From contig JAUMBQ010000010.1 in NCBI GenBank assembly GCA_032119595.1, positions 1 to 64,000 on the forward strand: 64,000 nucleotides of DNA, read 5' to 3'. A program made the position numbers and the translations under genes. The notes under the pieces are model-generated. The model worked only from the letters and a program-made list of their open reading frames with translations. It was not told where the DNA came from and searched no databases. Positions 16,420 through 23,380 of the stretch are shown one piece after another. This stretch comes from JAGIBJ01 sp032119595 (lineage in GTDB: Bacteria; Actinomycetota; Thermoleophilia; Solirubrobacterales; Solirubrobacteraceae). Within the stretch, counting starts at the first letter, position 1. Every line of letters begins with the position of its first letter.

Positions 16420-17250
16420 ATGGCTCTCGTTCCGCTGAACCCCGAGACCCCCGTCGGCATTCTGTGCGGCGGTCGCGGGCTGCGCCTCGGCGCCCATGAC
16501 GCTCCCAAGCCCCTCGTGCCGATCGGCGGCCGGCCCGTGCTCGGGCATGTGATCGACATCTACGTCGCGCAGGGCGCCCGCCGCTTCGTGCTGCTCGGCG
16601 GCCATCGCGTCGAGGAGATCCGCGCGTGGGTCGGCACGCAGGACTGGCCTGCAGACGTCCACGTCGACGTGCTCGACACCGGTGAGGACACGCCGACCGG
16701 AGGCCGCATCCTCGCGGCCGCGGACTCCCTCACGGATGGCCCCGGTGGCCGCTTCCACCTCACGTACGCCGACGGCGTCGCCGACCTCGATTTGCCCGCC
16801 GTGGTCGCACGTCACGAGCAGTCGGGCGCGACGATGACCGTCACGGTCGTCCGGCCGGAGCTGAACTTCGGCGTCGCCGACCTCGACGAGGCCGGCATGG
16901 TGACCGGCTTCCGCGAGAAGCCCGTCGCCGAGTTCGCGGTCAACGGCGGCTTCATGGTCTGCGAACGCGGGATGCTCGACCAGCTCACGCCGAGTTCCGT
17001 GCTCGAACGCGAGCCGTTTGAACGCCTCGCGGCCGCGGGCGAGCTGGCGGGCGCGCCGCACTCCGGCTTCTGGGCCTGCATGGATACCCCGAAGGACCTG
17101 GCCGTCCTGGAGGCCCGATGGGCCGAGGGCGCCCCGTGGCACCAGACCATCCCGGCGCACCTGCGCGTCGAAGGGGTTGTGGCTGCCGGCGAAGCCGCCG
17201 TCGCGGGCGAGACCGTCGTCGCTGGCGCGTCGGCCGTGACCGCCTCATGA
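16420..17250 (+). CDS. rfbF: Glucose-1-phosphate cytidylyltransferase-like nucleotidyltransferase
   Basis: A 276-residue sugar-1-phosphate nucleotidyltransferase. It has the signature ILCGGRGLRLG, then APKPLVPIGGRPVLGH, typical of the RfbF subgroup, and YADGVADLD around the metal-binding Asp. REKPVAEFAVNGGFMV and SGFWACMDTPKDL complete the fold. It would make CDP-glucose from CTP and glucose-1-phosphate. The C-terminal about 25 residues are an Ala/Val/Gly extension. It overlaps the next gene by ATGA, and the next gene is the expected dehydratase, which supports the CDP assignment over other nucleotides. The start is the ATG at 16420. Confidence 0.82.
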   Translation: MALVPLNPETPVGILCGGRGLRLGAHDAPKPLVPIGGRPVLGHVIDIYVAQGARRFVLLGGHRVEEIRAWVGTQDWPADVHVDVLDTGEDTPTGGRILAAADSLTDGPGGRFHLTYADGVADLDLPAVVARHEQSGATMTVTVVRPELNFGVADLDEAGMVTGFREKPVAEFAVNGGFMVCERGMLDQLTPSSVLEREPFERLAAAGELAGAPHSGFWACMDTPKDLAVLEARWAEGAPWHQTIPAHLRVEGVVAAGEAAVAGETVVAGASAVTAS

Positions 17251-18224
17251 GCGGCCGTCGGACGTTCGTCACCGGCGCCACCGGCGTTCTGGGTGCCTCG
17301 CTGGTCAAGCGACTCCTTGAGCGCGGCGATCACGTCGTATTGCTTGTTCGCGACGAGGTCCGCGGCAGCGCGCTCATCACCGATGGCCTCCTGCCGCAGT
17401 GCTCGGTCGTCCGCGGCGACCTGCTCAAGGAGGGCCTGCTCGACCGGGCCATCGGCGAGCACGAGATCGACTCCGTGTTCCACCTCGCTGCGCAGACGAT
17501 CGTCGGCATCGCCCGTCGCTCGCCGGTCACGACCTTCGAGGCGAACATCCGCGGCACTTGGCTCCTCATGGAGGCCTGCCGCACGCACGAGGTCGGCCGC
17601 GTGGTCGTCGCCGCGTCCGATAAGGCCTACGGCCCGAGCGAGATCCTCCCGTACACGGAAGACCTGCCGCTGCAGCCGATCGGGCCGTACGACGTGTCGA
17701 AAGCCGCGACCGATCTCATCGCCCGCTCCTACGCCCACACGTACGGCGTCCCGACGGCGACGACCCGCTTTGCGAACATCTACGGGCCCGGCGACCTCAA
17801 CCCGTCGCGGCTCATCCCAGAGGTCGTGATTGCCGCGCTCGAAGGCCGCCCGGCGATCATTCGCTCCGACGGCTCACCCGAGCGCGACCTGCTCTTCTCC
17901 GACGATGCCGCCGACGCGTATCTGGCGATCGCGGACGCTCTCGATGGCGGCCGTGATGGCGGCGCGTTTGGCGAGGCGTTCAACGCGGGCACTGGCCAGT
18001 CCACGAGCGTGCGCGAGATGGTCGACACGATCGTGCGGCAAGTCGGAGGGGAGGCCCGCGCCGAATACCGCGGCGCTGGCGTCCCGGAGGGAGAGATCGA
18101 CCGCCAGGCCGTCGACCCCGGCAAGCTCAAACGCCTTACCGGCTGGGAGCCGAAGGTCGACCTCGAAACCGGCATCGCGCGGACCATCGCGTGGTATCGC
18201 GAATACCGCCACCTCGTCGCGTGA
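17247..18224 (+). CDS. rfbG: CDP-glucose 4,6-dehydratase-like extended SDR
   Basis: An NAD-dependent extended short-chain dehydrogenase of 325 residues. The Rossmann motif TGATGVLG is at residues 9-16, the active-site YDVSK follows, and the SDKAYGP segment is typical of CDP-glucose 4,6-dehydratases (RfbG/AscB). It would convert CDP-glucose to CDP-4-keto-6-deoxyglucose, a precursor of deoxy- and dideoxy-hexoses. The start overlaps the rfbF stop (ATGA). No downstream 3-dehydratase or reductase is present here, so later steps are encoded elsewhere. Another sugar epimerase role is possible. Confidence 0.8.
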   Translation: MSGRRTFVTGATGVLGASLVKRLLERGDHVVLLVRDEVRGSALITDGLLPQCSVVRGDLLKEGLLDRAIGEHEIDSVFHLAAQTIVGIARRSPVTTFEANIRGTWLLMEACRTHEVGRVVVAASDKAYGPSEILPYTEDLPLQPIGPYDVSKAATDLIARSYAHTYGVPTATTRFANIYGPGDLNPSRLIPEVVIAALEGRPAIIRSDGSPERDLLFSDDAADAYLAIADALDGGRDGGAFGEAFNAGTGQSTSVREMVDTIVRQVGGEARAEYRGAGVPEGEIDRQAVDPGKLKRLTGWEPKVDLETGIARTIAWYREYRHLVA

Positions 18225-18280
18225 TCGAGGGCCCCGGCCCGGCTGTCCGTCCATTCCGCCGCAAGACGGGTTGCGCGACG

Positions 18281-18309
18281 TTGCGCACCTGGCGGCTTGC
18301 GCCTACGGT
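18281..18309 (+). promoter_or_regulatory. Leaderless-type promoter
   Basis: TTGCGC (18281-18286), a 17-bp spacer and TACGGT (18304-18309) precede the GTG at 18316 by 6 nt. No Shine-Dalgarno is possible, so a leaderless mRNA is expected. This is the best-formed promoter of its class in the window. Confidence 0.6.
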
Positions 18310-18315
18310 GGCCCG

Positions 18316-18876
18316 GTGACCACGTTGCACCTGTCCCGTCCGGCCCTCCTTCGCGGAGCCGCGCTCACGCTCGCAACGTCGCTGGCGCTCGTGGCGCCGC
18401 AGGCGGCTTCCGCGAAGACGTTCGTGGCCCGCATGAAGGACAAATCCGGCGACGCCAAGAACGAGTCGACGGACATCACGAAGGTGCGCGTCGCCTACAA
18501 CCGCAAGTCGGGGGCGATCTCGATCACGCTCACGACGAAGGGCGACATCGATGCCTCCAACGACGATGGCATCGTGCGCATCGTGTTCTCGGATCTGAAG
18601 AACGGCAAATGCCAGAAGGCGACGATGGTGGCGACCGCCGTGCTGTCGGTGCCGGGGGTCGCGATCGCGTCGACGTTCAAGAACGGAACCGAAGGCAAGG
18701 TCCGGTACGGCACAAGCCAGATCGAGAGCAACGAGCTCTCGATGCGCATCAAGCACAAGTCGTTCTCGGGCAAGACCCCGGGCTGCACGTATGCGGCGAT
18801 CGTGACGAACGCCGACAAGGCCGAGGACGTCGACCTGATCGACGAGACCAACGGCAACGACGGCTTCGCCTCGTAG
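18316..18876 (+). CDS. Hypothetical secreted protein
   Basis: A 186-residue exported protein. A classical signal peptide (LLRGAALTLATSLALVAP) ends with an Ala-Ala-Ser-Ala cleavage site near residue 33. The mature domain of about 150 residues is basic, rich in beta-strands and contains two Cys (NGKCQKA and PGCTYA) that may form a disulphide. No transmembrane segment follows. Family not recognised. The GTG start is set by the promoter geometry immediately upstream. Confidence 0.7.
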   Translation: MTTLHLSRPALLRGAALTLATSLALVAPQAASAKTFVARMKDKSGDAKNESTDITKVRVAYNRKSGAISITLTTKGDIDASNDDGIVRIVFSDLKNGKCQKATMVATAVLSVPGVAIASTFKNGTEGKVRYGTSQIESNELSMRIKHKSFSGKTPGCTYAAIVTNADKAEDVDLIDETNGNDGFAS

Positions 18877-18934
18877 GCACGGAGCCTGCGACGCCACCGC
18901 GCGCAGCGCCAAACGCGGTCCGTGCTCGGGGACG

Positions 18935-18940
18935 TAGACT
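18935..18940 (+). promoter_or_regulatory. -10 box of yebC (leaderless type)
   Basis: TAGACT ends 6 nt before the ATG of yebC, leaving no room for a Shine-Dalgarno sequence. Confidence 0.45.
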
Positions 18941-18946
18941 GGTCGC

Positions 18947-19696
18947 ATGTCTGGGCACTCAAAATGGGCTTCGATCAAGCACAAGAAGGCGATCGTCGAC
19001 TCCCGCCGCGGGCAGGCGTTCACCAAGCTTGCTCGCGCCATCGCCGTCGCCGCTCGTGAAGGCGGGGGCGACATCTCGGCCAACGCGTCGCTGGGCCTCG
19101 CGGTCCAGAAGGCAAAGGACGCGTCGATGCCGAAGGACAACATCGAGCGCGCGATCCTCCGCGGCACCGGCGAGGGCGCCGACCTCGATGCGATCCAGGC
19201 CGTCATGTACGAGGGCTATGGCCCCGGCGGCGTCGCCCTGCTCGTCGAAGCGCTGTCGGACAACCGCAATCGCACCGGCGCCAACATGCGCCATGCCTTC
19301 ACGAAGGCCGGCTCCAGCCTCGGCGAGCCGGGCTCAGTCGCCTACCTCTTCGACAAGAAAGGCGTCGCGACCGTCGACGCCGAGAAGTACACCGAGGACG
19401 ATCTCCTCGGCGCCATCGAGGCCGGGGCCGAGGATGTCGTCGTCGAGGACGAGATCATCGAGGTCATCTGCGATCTCCAGTCGCTCAGCGAGGTTCGCGC
19501 CGCGCTCGAAGCCGACGGCATCGAGATCCAGAACGCCGGCATCCAGTTCCGGCCGAAGGTCCGCACGCCGATCGATGAGGATCAGGCCCGCGCGCTCATG
19601 AAGCTCATCGACGTCCTGGAGAACGACGACGACGTGAACGAAGTCCACGCGAACTTCGACATCGACGACGACGTGCTCGAGCGGGTCATGGGGTAG
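18947..19696 (+). CDS. yebC: YebC/PmpR (TACO1) family protein
   Basis: A 249-residue protein with the family's N-terminus (MSGHSKWASIKHKKA) and DNNxIERAI-like block (PKDNIERAILRGTGEG), plus GYGPGGVALLVE. Classically annotated as a transcriptional regulator; several members act on translation of proline-rich stretches. In many bacteria it precedes ruvC-ruvA-ruvB, as here, except that a minus-strand TetR gene now separates them. Full length and intact. Confidence 0.95.
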   Translation: MSGHSKWASIKHKKAIVDSRRGQAFTKLARAIAVAAREGGGDISANASLGLAVQKAKDASMPKDNIERAILRGTGEGADLDAIQAVMYEGYGPGGVALLVEALSDNRNRTGANMRHAFTKAGSSLGEPGSVAYLFDKKGVATVDAEKYTEDDLLGAIEAGAEDVVVEDEIIEVICDLQSLSEVRAALEADGIEIQNAGIQFRPKVRTPIDEDQARALMKLIDVLENDDDVNEVHANFDIDDDVLERVMG

Positions 19697-19731
19697 CACC
19701 CGCTTCGCCGCGCACTGCGGCGAGGCGAACG

Positions 19732-20427
19732 CTAGGCGCCGAGTTCTTCGGCGCGCAGCTTCGCGGTCCAGCCGTCGAGGCCGAGCCACATGGCGTCGAT
19801 TGCCCAGTCGACGATGGTGTCGCGGGGGACGAGATCCATGTTGTCGACCCACCAGTTCCCGAGCCACTGCATCGAGCCGGTGAGCATCTGGGCTCCGACG
19901 CGCAGCCGGACGCCCGACTCGACGTTGCCGAGTAGCGGTGCGGCCTCGGGTGACTCGGAGAGCACGGCCGCGATGCCGGCGACGAAGGTGGGTTCGACCG
20001 ACAGGATCACCTGAGACGCTTCGCGGCCGACGGACTCGCGGAACATCATGTGCCAGGCGCCGCGGTTGCGCTCGATGTAACGGAAATACGCATCGACGCC
20101 GGCGCGAAGGCGGACTTTGCCGTCGGTATCAGCATCGGACGTGGCCTCGGCGACGGCGACGGCGATCTCCTCCATGAGGCCCATGGTCAGCGTGCGCAGG
20201 ACCGTCTCCTGCAGCTCGGTCTTGCTCGCGAAGTGCTCGTAGATGAGCGCTTTGCTCACGCCGGCGGCTTTGGCGACCTCTTCGATCGCGGTCTGATGGA
20301 ACCCGTGGCGTGCGAACACGTCGGTCGCGGCAGCGAGAATCTCCTCGCGGCGCTGCGTGGCGCTCATCCGGCGACGACGGGGTGCCGGCTCGGGCGGGGC
20401 GCCGGCCGGCCTCTTGATGCTTGCCAC
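19732..20427 (-). CDS. TetR-family transcriptional regulator
   Basis: A 231-residue TetR regulator. The helix-turn-helix is clear: RREEILAAATDVFARHG and then VAKAAGVSKALIYEHFASKTEL. The ligand domain is rich in Trp and Met near its end (MQWLGNWWVDNMD). It sits between yebC and ruvCAB on the opposite strand, an unusual interruption of a conserved neighbourhood. The GTG at 20427 is 6 nt after a TACGAT box (20434-20439), so a leaderless message is likely. No obvious target gene is adjacent; it may control distant genes. Confidence 0.85.
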   Translation of the reverse strand: MASIKRPAGAPPEPAPRRRRMSATQRREEILAAATDVFARHGFHQTAIEEVAKAAGVSKALIYEHFASKTELQETVLRTLTMGLMEEIAVAVAEATSDADTDGKVRLRAGVDAYFRYIERNRGAWHMMFRESVGREASQVILSVEPTFVAGIAAVLSESPEAAPLLGNVESGVRLRVGAQMLTGSMQWLGNWWVDNMDLVPRDTIVDWAIDAMWLGLDGWTAKLRAEELGA

Positions 20428-20587
20428 GGGGCGATCGTACCCGAGGGTCCGGCCGCGACGTGGGCGCGGACGCTCGGCGGAACCATGGGATGGGCGTCGC
20501 TGGCGAGGACCTCAGTGGACACCGCCGCCCGGCGAACTGGGCGACAGCTTGCGAGTGTCCTTTGCCGCCGCTCGATGCGGCACCATA

Positions 20588-20601
20588 CGAACATATGATC
20601 C
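20588..20601 (+). promoter_or_regulatory. Possible LexA (SOS) box ahead of ruvCAB
   Basis: CGAAC-ATAT-GATCC lies 41 bp before ruvC. The Gram-positive/actinobacterial LexA consensus is CGAAC-N4-GTTCG, so 8 of 10 arm positions match: one perfect half-site and one degraded. It overlaps a TATGAT -10-like element (20594-20599). ruvCAB is SOS-controlled in many bacteria, which makes the match meaningful, but it is imperfect. Confidence 0.4.
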
Positions 20602-20641
20602 CTTCCGACAACGTGGGCCGGCCGGTCCGTCACGCGCTGCG

Positions 20642-21133
20642 ATGATCGTGCTCGGCATCGATCCAGGCATCGCGAACACGGGCTGGGGCGTCGTCGCCTC
20701 CGGCGCTGCCCCGAAGGCCATCGCGTACGGCACGATCACGACGTCGCCGCGCACCCCGCCTGAGCTGCGGCTCGCAGAGATCCATCGCACGATCAGCGCG
20801 GTGCTCGACGAGCACGACGTCACCTCTGTGGCGCTCGAGGATCTGTACTTCGGCAAGAACACGTCGAGCGCGATCGCGGTCGGGCAGGCACGCGGCGTGT
20901 CGCTGGTCCTCGCGGGCCTGCGCGGCCTCGAGTGCTTCTCTTACACGCCACAGCACATCAAGCAGGCCGTCTGCGGCCGCGGCTCGGCTCAGAAAGCCCA
21001 GGTCCAGAAGATGATCGGCGCCCTCCTGCACGTGAATCCATCGACGGACCATGCGGCTGACGCGCTGGCCGTCGCCCTGTGTCACGTCCAGCGGGCTCCG
21101 CTCGCGGCTGCGCTGAAGGCGGCGACCCGATGA
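20642..21133 (+). CDS. ruvC: Holliday junction resolvase RuvC
   Basis: A 163-residue endonuclease that cuts Holliday junctions symmetrically. Acidic catalytic residues are visible in GIDPGIANTGWG (Asp7), VALEDLYFGKN (Glu) and STDHAADALAVA (Asp pair). Normal length. The ATG at 20642 opens exactly at the conserved MIVLGIDPG. It overlaps ruvA by ATGA, starting a coupled ruvC-ruvA-ruvB operon. Confidence 0.96.
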   Translation: MIVLGIDPGIANTGWGVVASGAAPKAIAYGTITTSPRTPPELRLAEIHRTISAVLDEHDVTSVALEDLYFGKNTSSAIAVGQARGVSLVLAGLRGLECFSYTPQHIKQAVCGRGSAQKAQVQKMIGALLHVNPSTDHAADALAVALCHVQRAPLAAALKAATR

Positions 21134-21729
21134 TCGAGCGCGTCCGAGGCACCCTGGTTCACGTCGGAGCGGGCAGCGTGGTCGTCGAGGTCGGGGGCGT
21201 CGGGCTGTCGCTCGCGACGTCCTCCTCGACGCAGGCTGGTCTGCCGCGCCTCGGCGAGCAGGTCCGTCTGCTGGCCTACCTGGCGGTCCGTGAGGACGCC
21301 CTTCAGCTCTACGGGTTCGGCTCCGAAGCCGAGCGGGAGTTGTTTCTGCTCCTGCTCGGCGTGCAGTCCGTCGGGCCCAAGCTCGCCCTCGCGGTGCTCT
21401 CTGGAGGCGACCCCGGCCAGATCGGCGCGGCGATCGCCAGCGGCGACGCGGCGCGGCTGCAGGCCGTGCCGGGCGTCGGCAAGCGCACCGCGGAGCGGAT
21501 CGTGGTCGAGCTCCGCGAGAAGATCGCGCCCGGCCTCGCATCACATCCCGGCATGCCGGGAGCCGCGCTCGGTCAGGCCGCGGCCGCGTCCGACCCCAAG
21601 ATTCTTGCCCGTCAGGCCCTTGAGGGCCTCGGCTTTGCACCGATCGAGCTCGACACGATGCTCGCAGGCGTCGAAGGAGACTCGGTCGAGGACCTCGTCT
21701 CCGGCGCGCTCAAGAAGGCGCGCGCATGA
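21130..21729 (+). CDS. ruvA: Holliday junction branch-migration subunit RuvA
   Basis: A 199-residue junction-binding protein. The N-terminal OB-fold (MIERVRGTLVHVG) is followed by two helix-hairpin-helix motifs (LLGVQSVGPKLALAVL and LQAVPGVGKRTAERIV). A flexible linker and the C-terminal RuvB-binding three-helix domain (ARQALEGLGF, VEDLVSGALKKA) complete it. The start and stop codons overlap the neighbouring genes by four bases on both sides. Confidence 0.96.
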   Translation: MIERVRGTLVHVGAGSVVVEVGGVGLSLATSSSTQAGLPRLGEQVRLLAYLAVREDALQLYGFGSEAERELFLLLLGVQSVGPKLALAVLSGGDPGQIGAAIASGDAARLQAVPGVGKRTAERIVVELREKIAPGLASHPGMPGAALGQAAAASDPKILARQALEGLGFAPIELDTMLAGVEGDSVEDLVSGALKKARA

Positions 21730-22751
21730 TGGATCCGATCCGCCTGCAAGGCCCGGAGGCGACCATGGCCGACGACGAGATCGAGACGAGCCTGCGTCCG
21801 CGGCGGCTCGACGATTTCGTGGGGCAGGAGGCGGTCCGCGAGCAACTCGGCGTGGCGCTCGACGCCGCGAAGGGCAGGGGGGAGGCCGTCGATCACGTCC
21901 TGCTCGCCGGACCGCCCGGACTCGGGAAGACGTCGCTGGCCGCCATCGTGGCCGAGGAACTTGGGGCGCCGTTCGTGCAGACCGCCGGGCCCGCGCTGGA
22001 GCGCAAAGGCGATATCGCCGCGCTCCTCACGGCGCTTGAGCCGGGATCCGTGTTCTTTGTCGACGAACTCCACCGGCTGCCGCGCGCTCTAGAAGAGGCC
22101 TTCTATCCCGCGATGGAGGACTTCCAGCTCCCGATTACGATCGGGCAAGGCCCCGGCGCCCGGGTGGTCACGATCGATCTGCCCAAGTTCACGCTCGTCG
22201 GCGCCACGACCCGCTCAGGGCTGCTCTCCACGCCATTGCGTGACCGCTTTGGCATCCAGTTCCGACTGGACCCGTACAACCCCGACGAGCTCGCGCAGAT
22301 CGTGCAGCGCTCCGCCGGGATTCTCGGGATCGAGATCGCCGACAGCGGTGCCTATGCCATCGCATCACGCAGTCGCGGCACTCCACGCGTCGCGAACCGA
22401 CTGCTCAAACGCGTGCGCGACTGGGCGCAGGTGAAAGGCACCGGCGTGATCGACGACGACGCGGCCGCCCACGCCCTCGAGCACCTCGAGATCGACGCCG
22501 AGGGCCTTGATCGCCTCGACCGCGAACTCCTGCGCACGATCTGCGAGCTGTTCGCTGGCGGTCCGGTCGGCCTGTCGACGCTGGCGGCGGCCGTCGGTGA
22601 GGAGGCCGACACGCTGGAAGACGTGTACGAGCCGTATCTCCTGCAGCGCGGTTTCTTGCAGCGGACACCGCGCGGACGCATCGCCAGCCCGCGGGCATTT
22701 CGGCACCTCGGCCTTACCCCGCCGGGCAACGCACCCGAACTCTTCACATAG
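21726..22751 (+). CDS. ruvB: Holliday junction helicase RuvB
   Basis: AAA+ motor of 341 residues. Walker A is GPPGLGKTS, Walker B is FFVDELHR (usually IDEIHR), sensor 1 is GATTRSG and the arginine finger lies in LRDRFGI. The C-terminal winged helix is present (GLSTLAAAVGEEADTLEDVYEP). It has a slightly extended N-terminus before the usual LRPRRLDDFVGQ. It drives branch migration with RuvA. Last gene of the operon. Confidence 0.96.
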   Translation: MMDPIRLQGPEATMADDEIETSLRPRRLDDFVGQEAVREQLGVALDAAKGRGEAVDHVLLAGPPGLGKTSLAAIVAEELGAPFVQTAGPALERKGDIAALLTALEPGSVFFVDELHRLPRALEEAFYPAMEDFQLPITIGQGPGARVVTIDLPKFTLVGATTRSGLLSTPLRDRFGIQFRLDPYNPDELAQIVQRSAGILGIEIADSGAYAIASRSRGTPRVANRLLKRVRDWAQVKGTGVIDDDAAAHALEHLEIDAEGLDRLDRELLRTICELFAGGPVGLSTLAAAVGEEADTLEDVYEPYLLQRGFLQRTPRGRIASPRAFRHLGLTPPGNAPELFT

Positions 22752-22916
22752 CCCGCACGAGCGCTCGACGGCTCAGGGCGTGCGCCAGAACCGTTGGAAA
22801 TTGGCGGCTTTGAGCGCAAGCCGAAGCCGCAGATCGAGTTCCAACGGGCGCGTTGCGGCGGACCCAGATCCGGTGCGGAGTCGTTCCGCCCCCGATCCGA
22901 GTACATTTCCCGCTCC

Positions 22917-23369
22917 GTGTCCGCCATCACGTACATCTGCCCGCATTGCGGGCATCGCTCCGTCCGCCGTGACCGCACGGCCGGCATCAGGGGAAAGAAC
23001 CTCACCTGTGAGCGCTGTGGTGCGGGCATGCTCTTCGAGCTGCTCGACGACTATTACCCGGCGCCGAACGCCGCAATCTTCGTGTGCGATCAGGCAGGCC
23101 GCGTGCTTGGGTGTGGCCGGGGCAGCTTCGAGCTGACTGGGCTGCGCGACGAGCGTGCGATCGGCCGTGACGCCACCGAGCTTCTTGGCCTCCAATCCGA
23201 CGACGGCACCGACATCCTCGGCACCGTTCGGGAGTGGGGCGTCCGCCAGCTCGGCAAGCCGGCAAGCATCGCCGCAGAAGGTGATCGCCCAGCACGGGTG
23301 GTCGTCGACAGTTTCCCCGCATATGACACCGACGGGGGCGTACTGCTCGTCCTCACCCCGTCTGAGTAG
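22917..23369 (+). CDS. Zinc-ribbon plus PAS-like small protein
   Basis: A 150-residue protein starting with a four-Cys zinc ribbon: CPHCGHRS near the start and CERCGAGM about 25 residues later. The rest resembles a PAS domain (YYPAPNAAIFVCDQAGRVLGC, ERAIGRDATELLGL) ending in a beta strand (GGVLLVLTP). I choose the GTG at 22917 because it places the ribbon at the N-terminus, with TACATT 9 nt upstream. It lies between ruvB and secDF; its stop codon TAG is part of a TAGGAT box in front of secDF. No output domain is visible, so it may sense a ligand and act by protein-protein contact. Function unknown. Confidence 0.65.
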   Translation: MSAITYICPHCGHRSVRRDRTAGIRGKNLTCERCGAGMLFELLDDYYPAPNAAIFVCDQAGRVLGCGRGSFELTGLRDERAIGRDATELLGLQSDDGTDILGTVREWGVRQLGKPASIAAEGDRPARVVVDSFPAYDTDGGVLLVLTPSE

Positions 23370-23380
23370 GATCGACCGCC

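Noticed and set aside
19732..20427. Mobile element interrupting yebC-ruvCAB
   Set aside because: No transposase, terminal repeats or target duplication; the TetR gene has normal composition.
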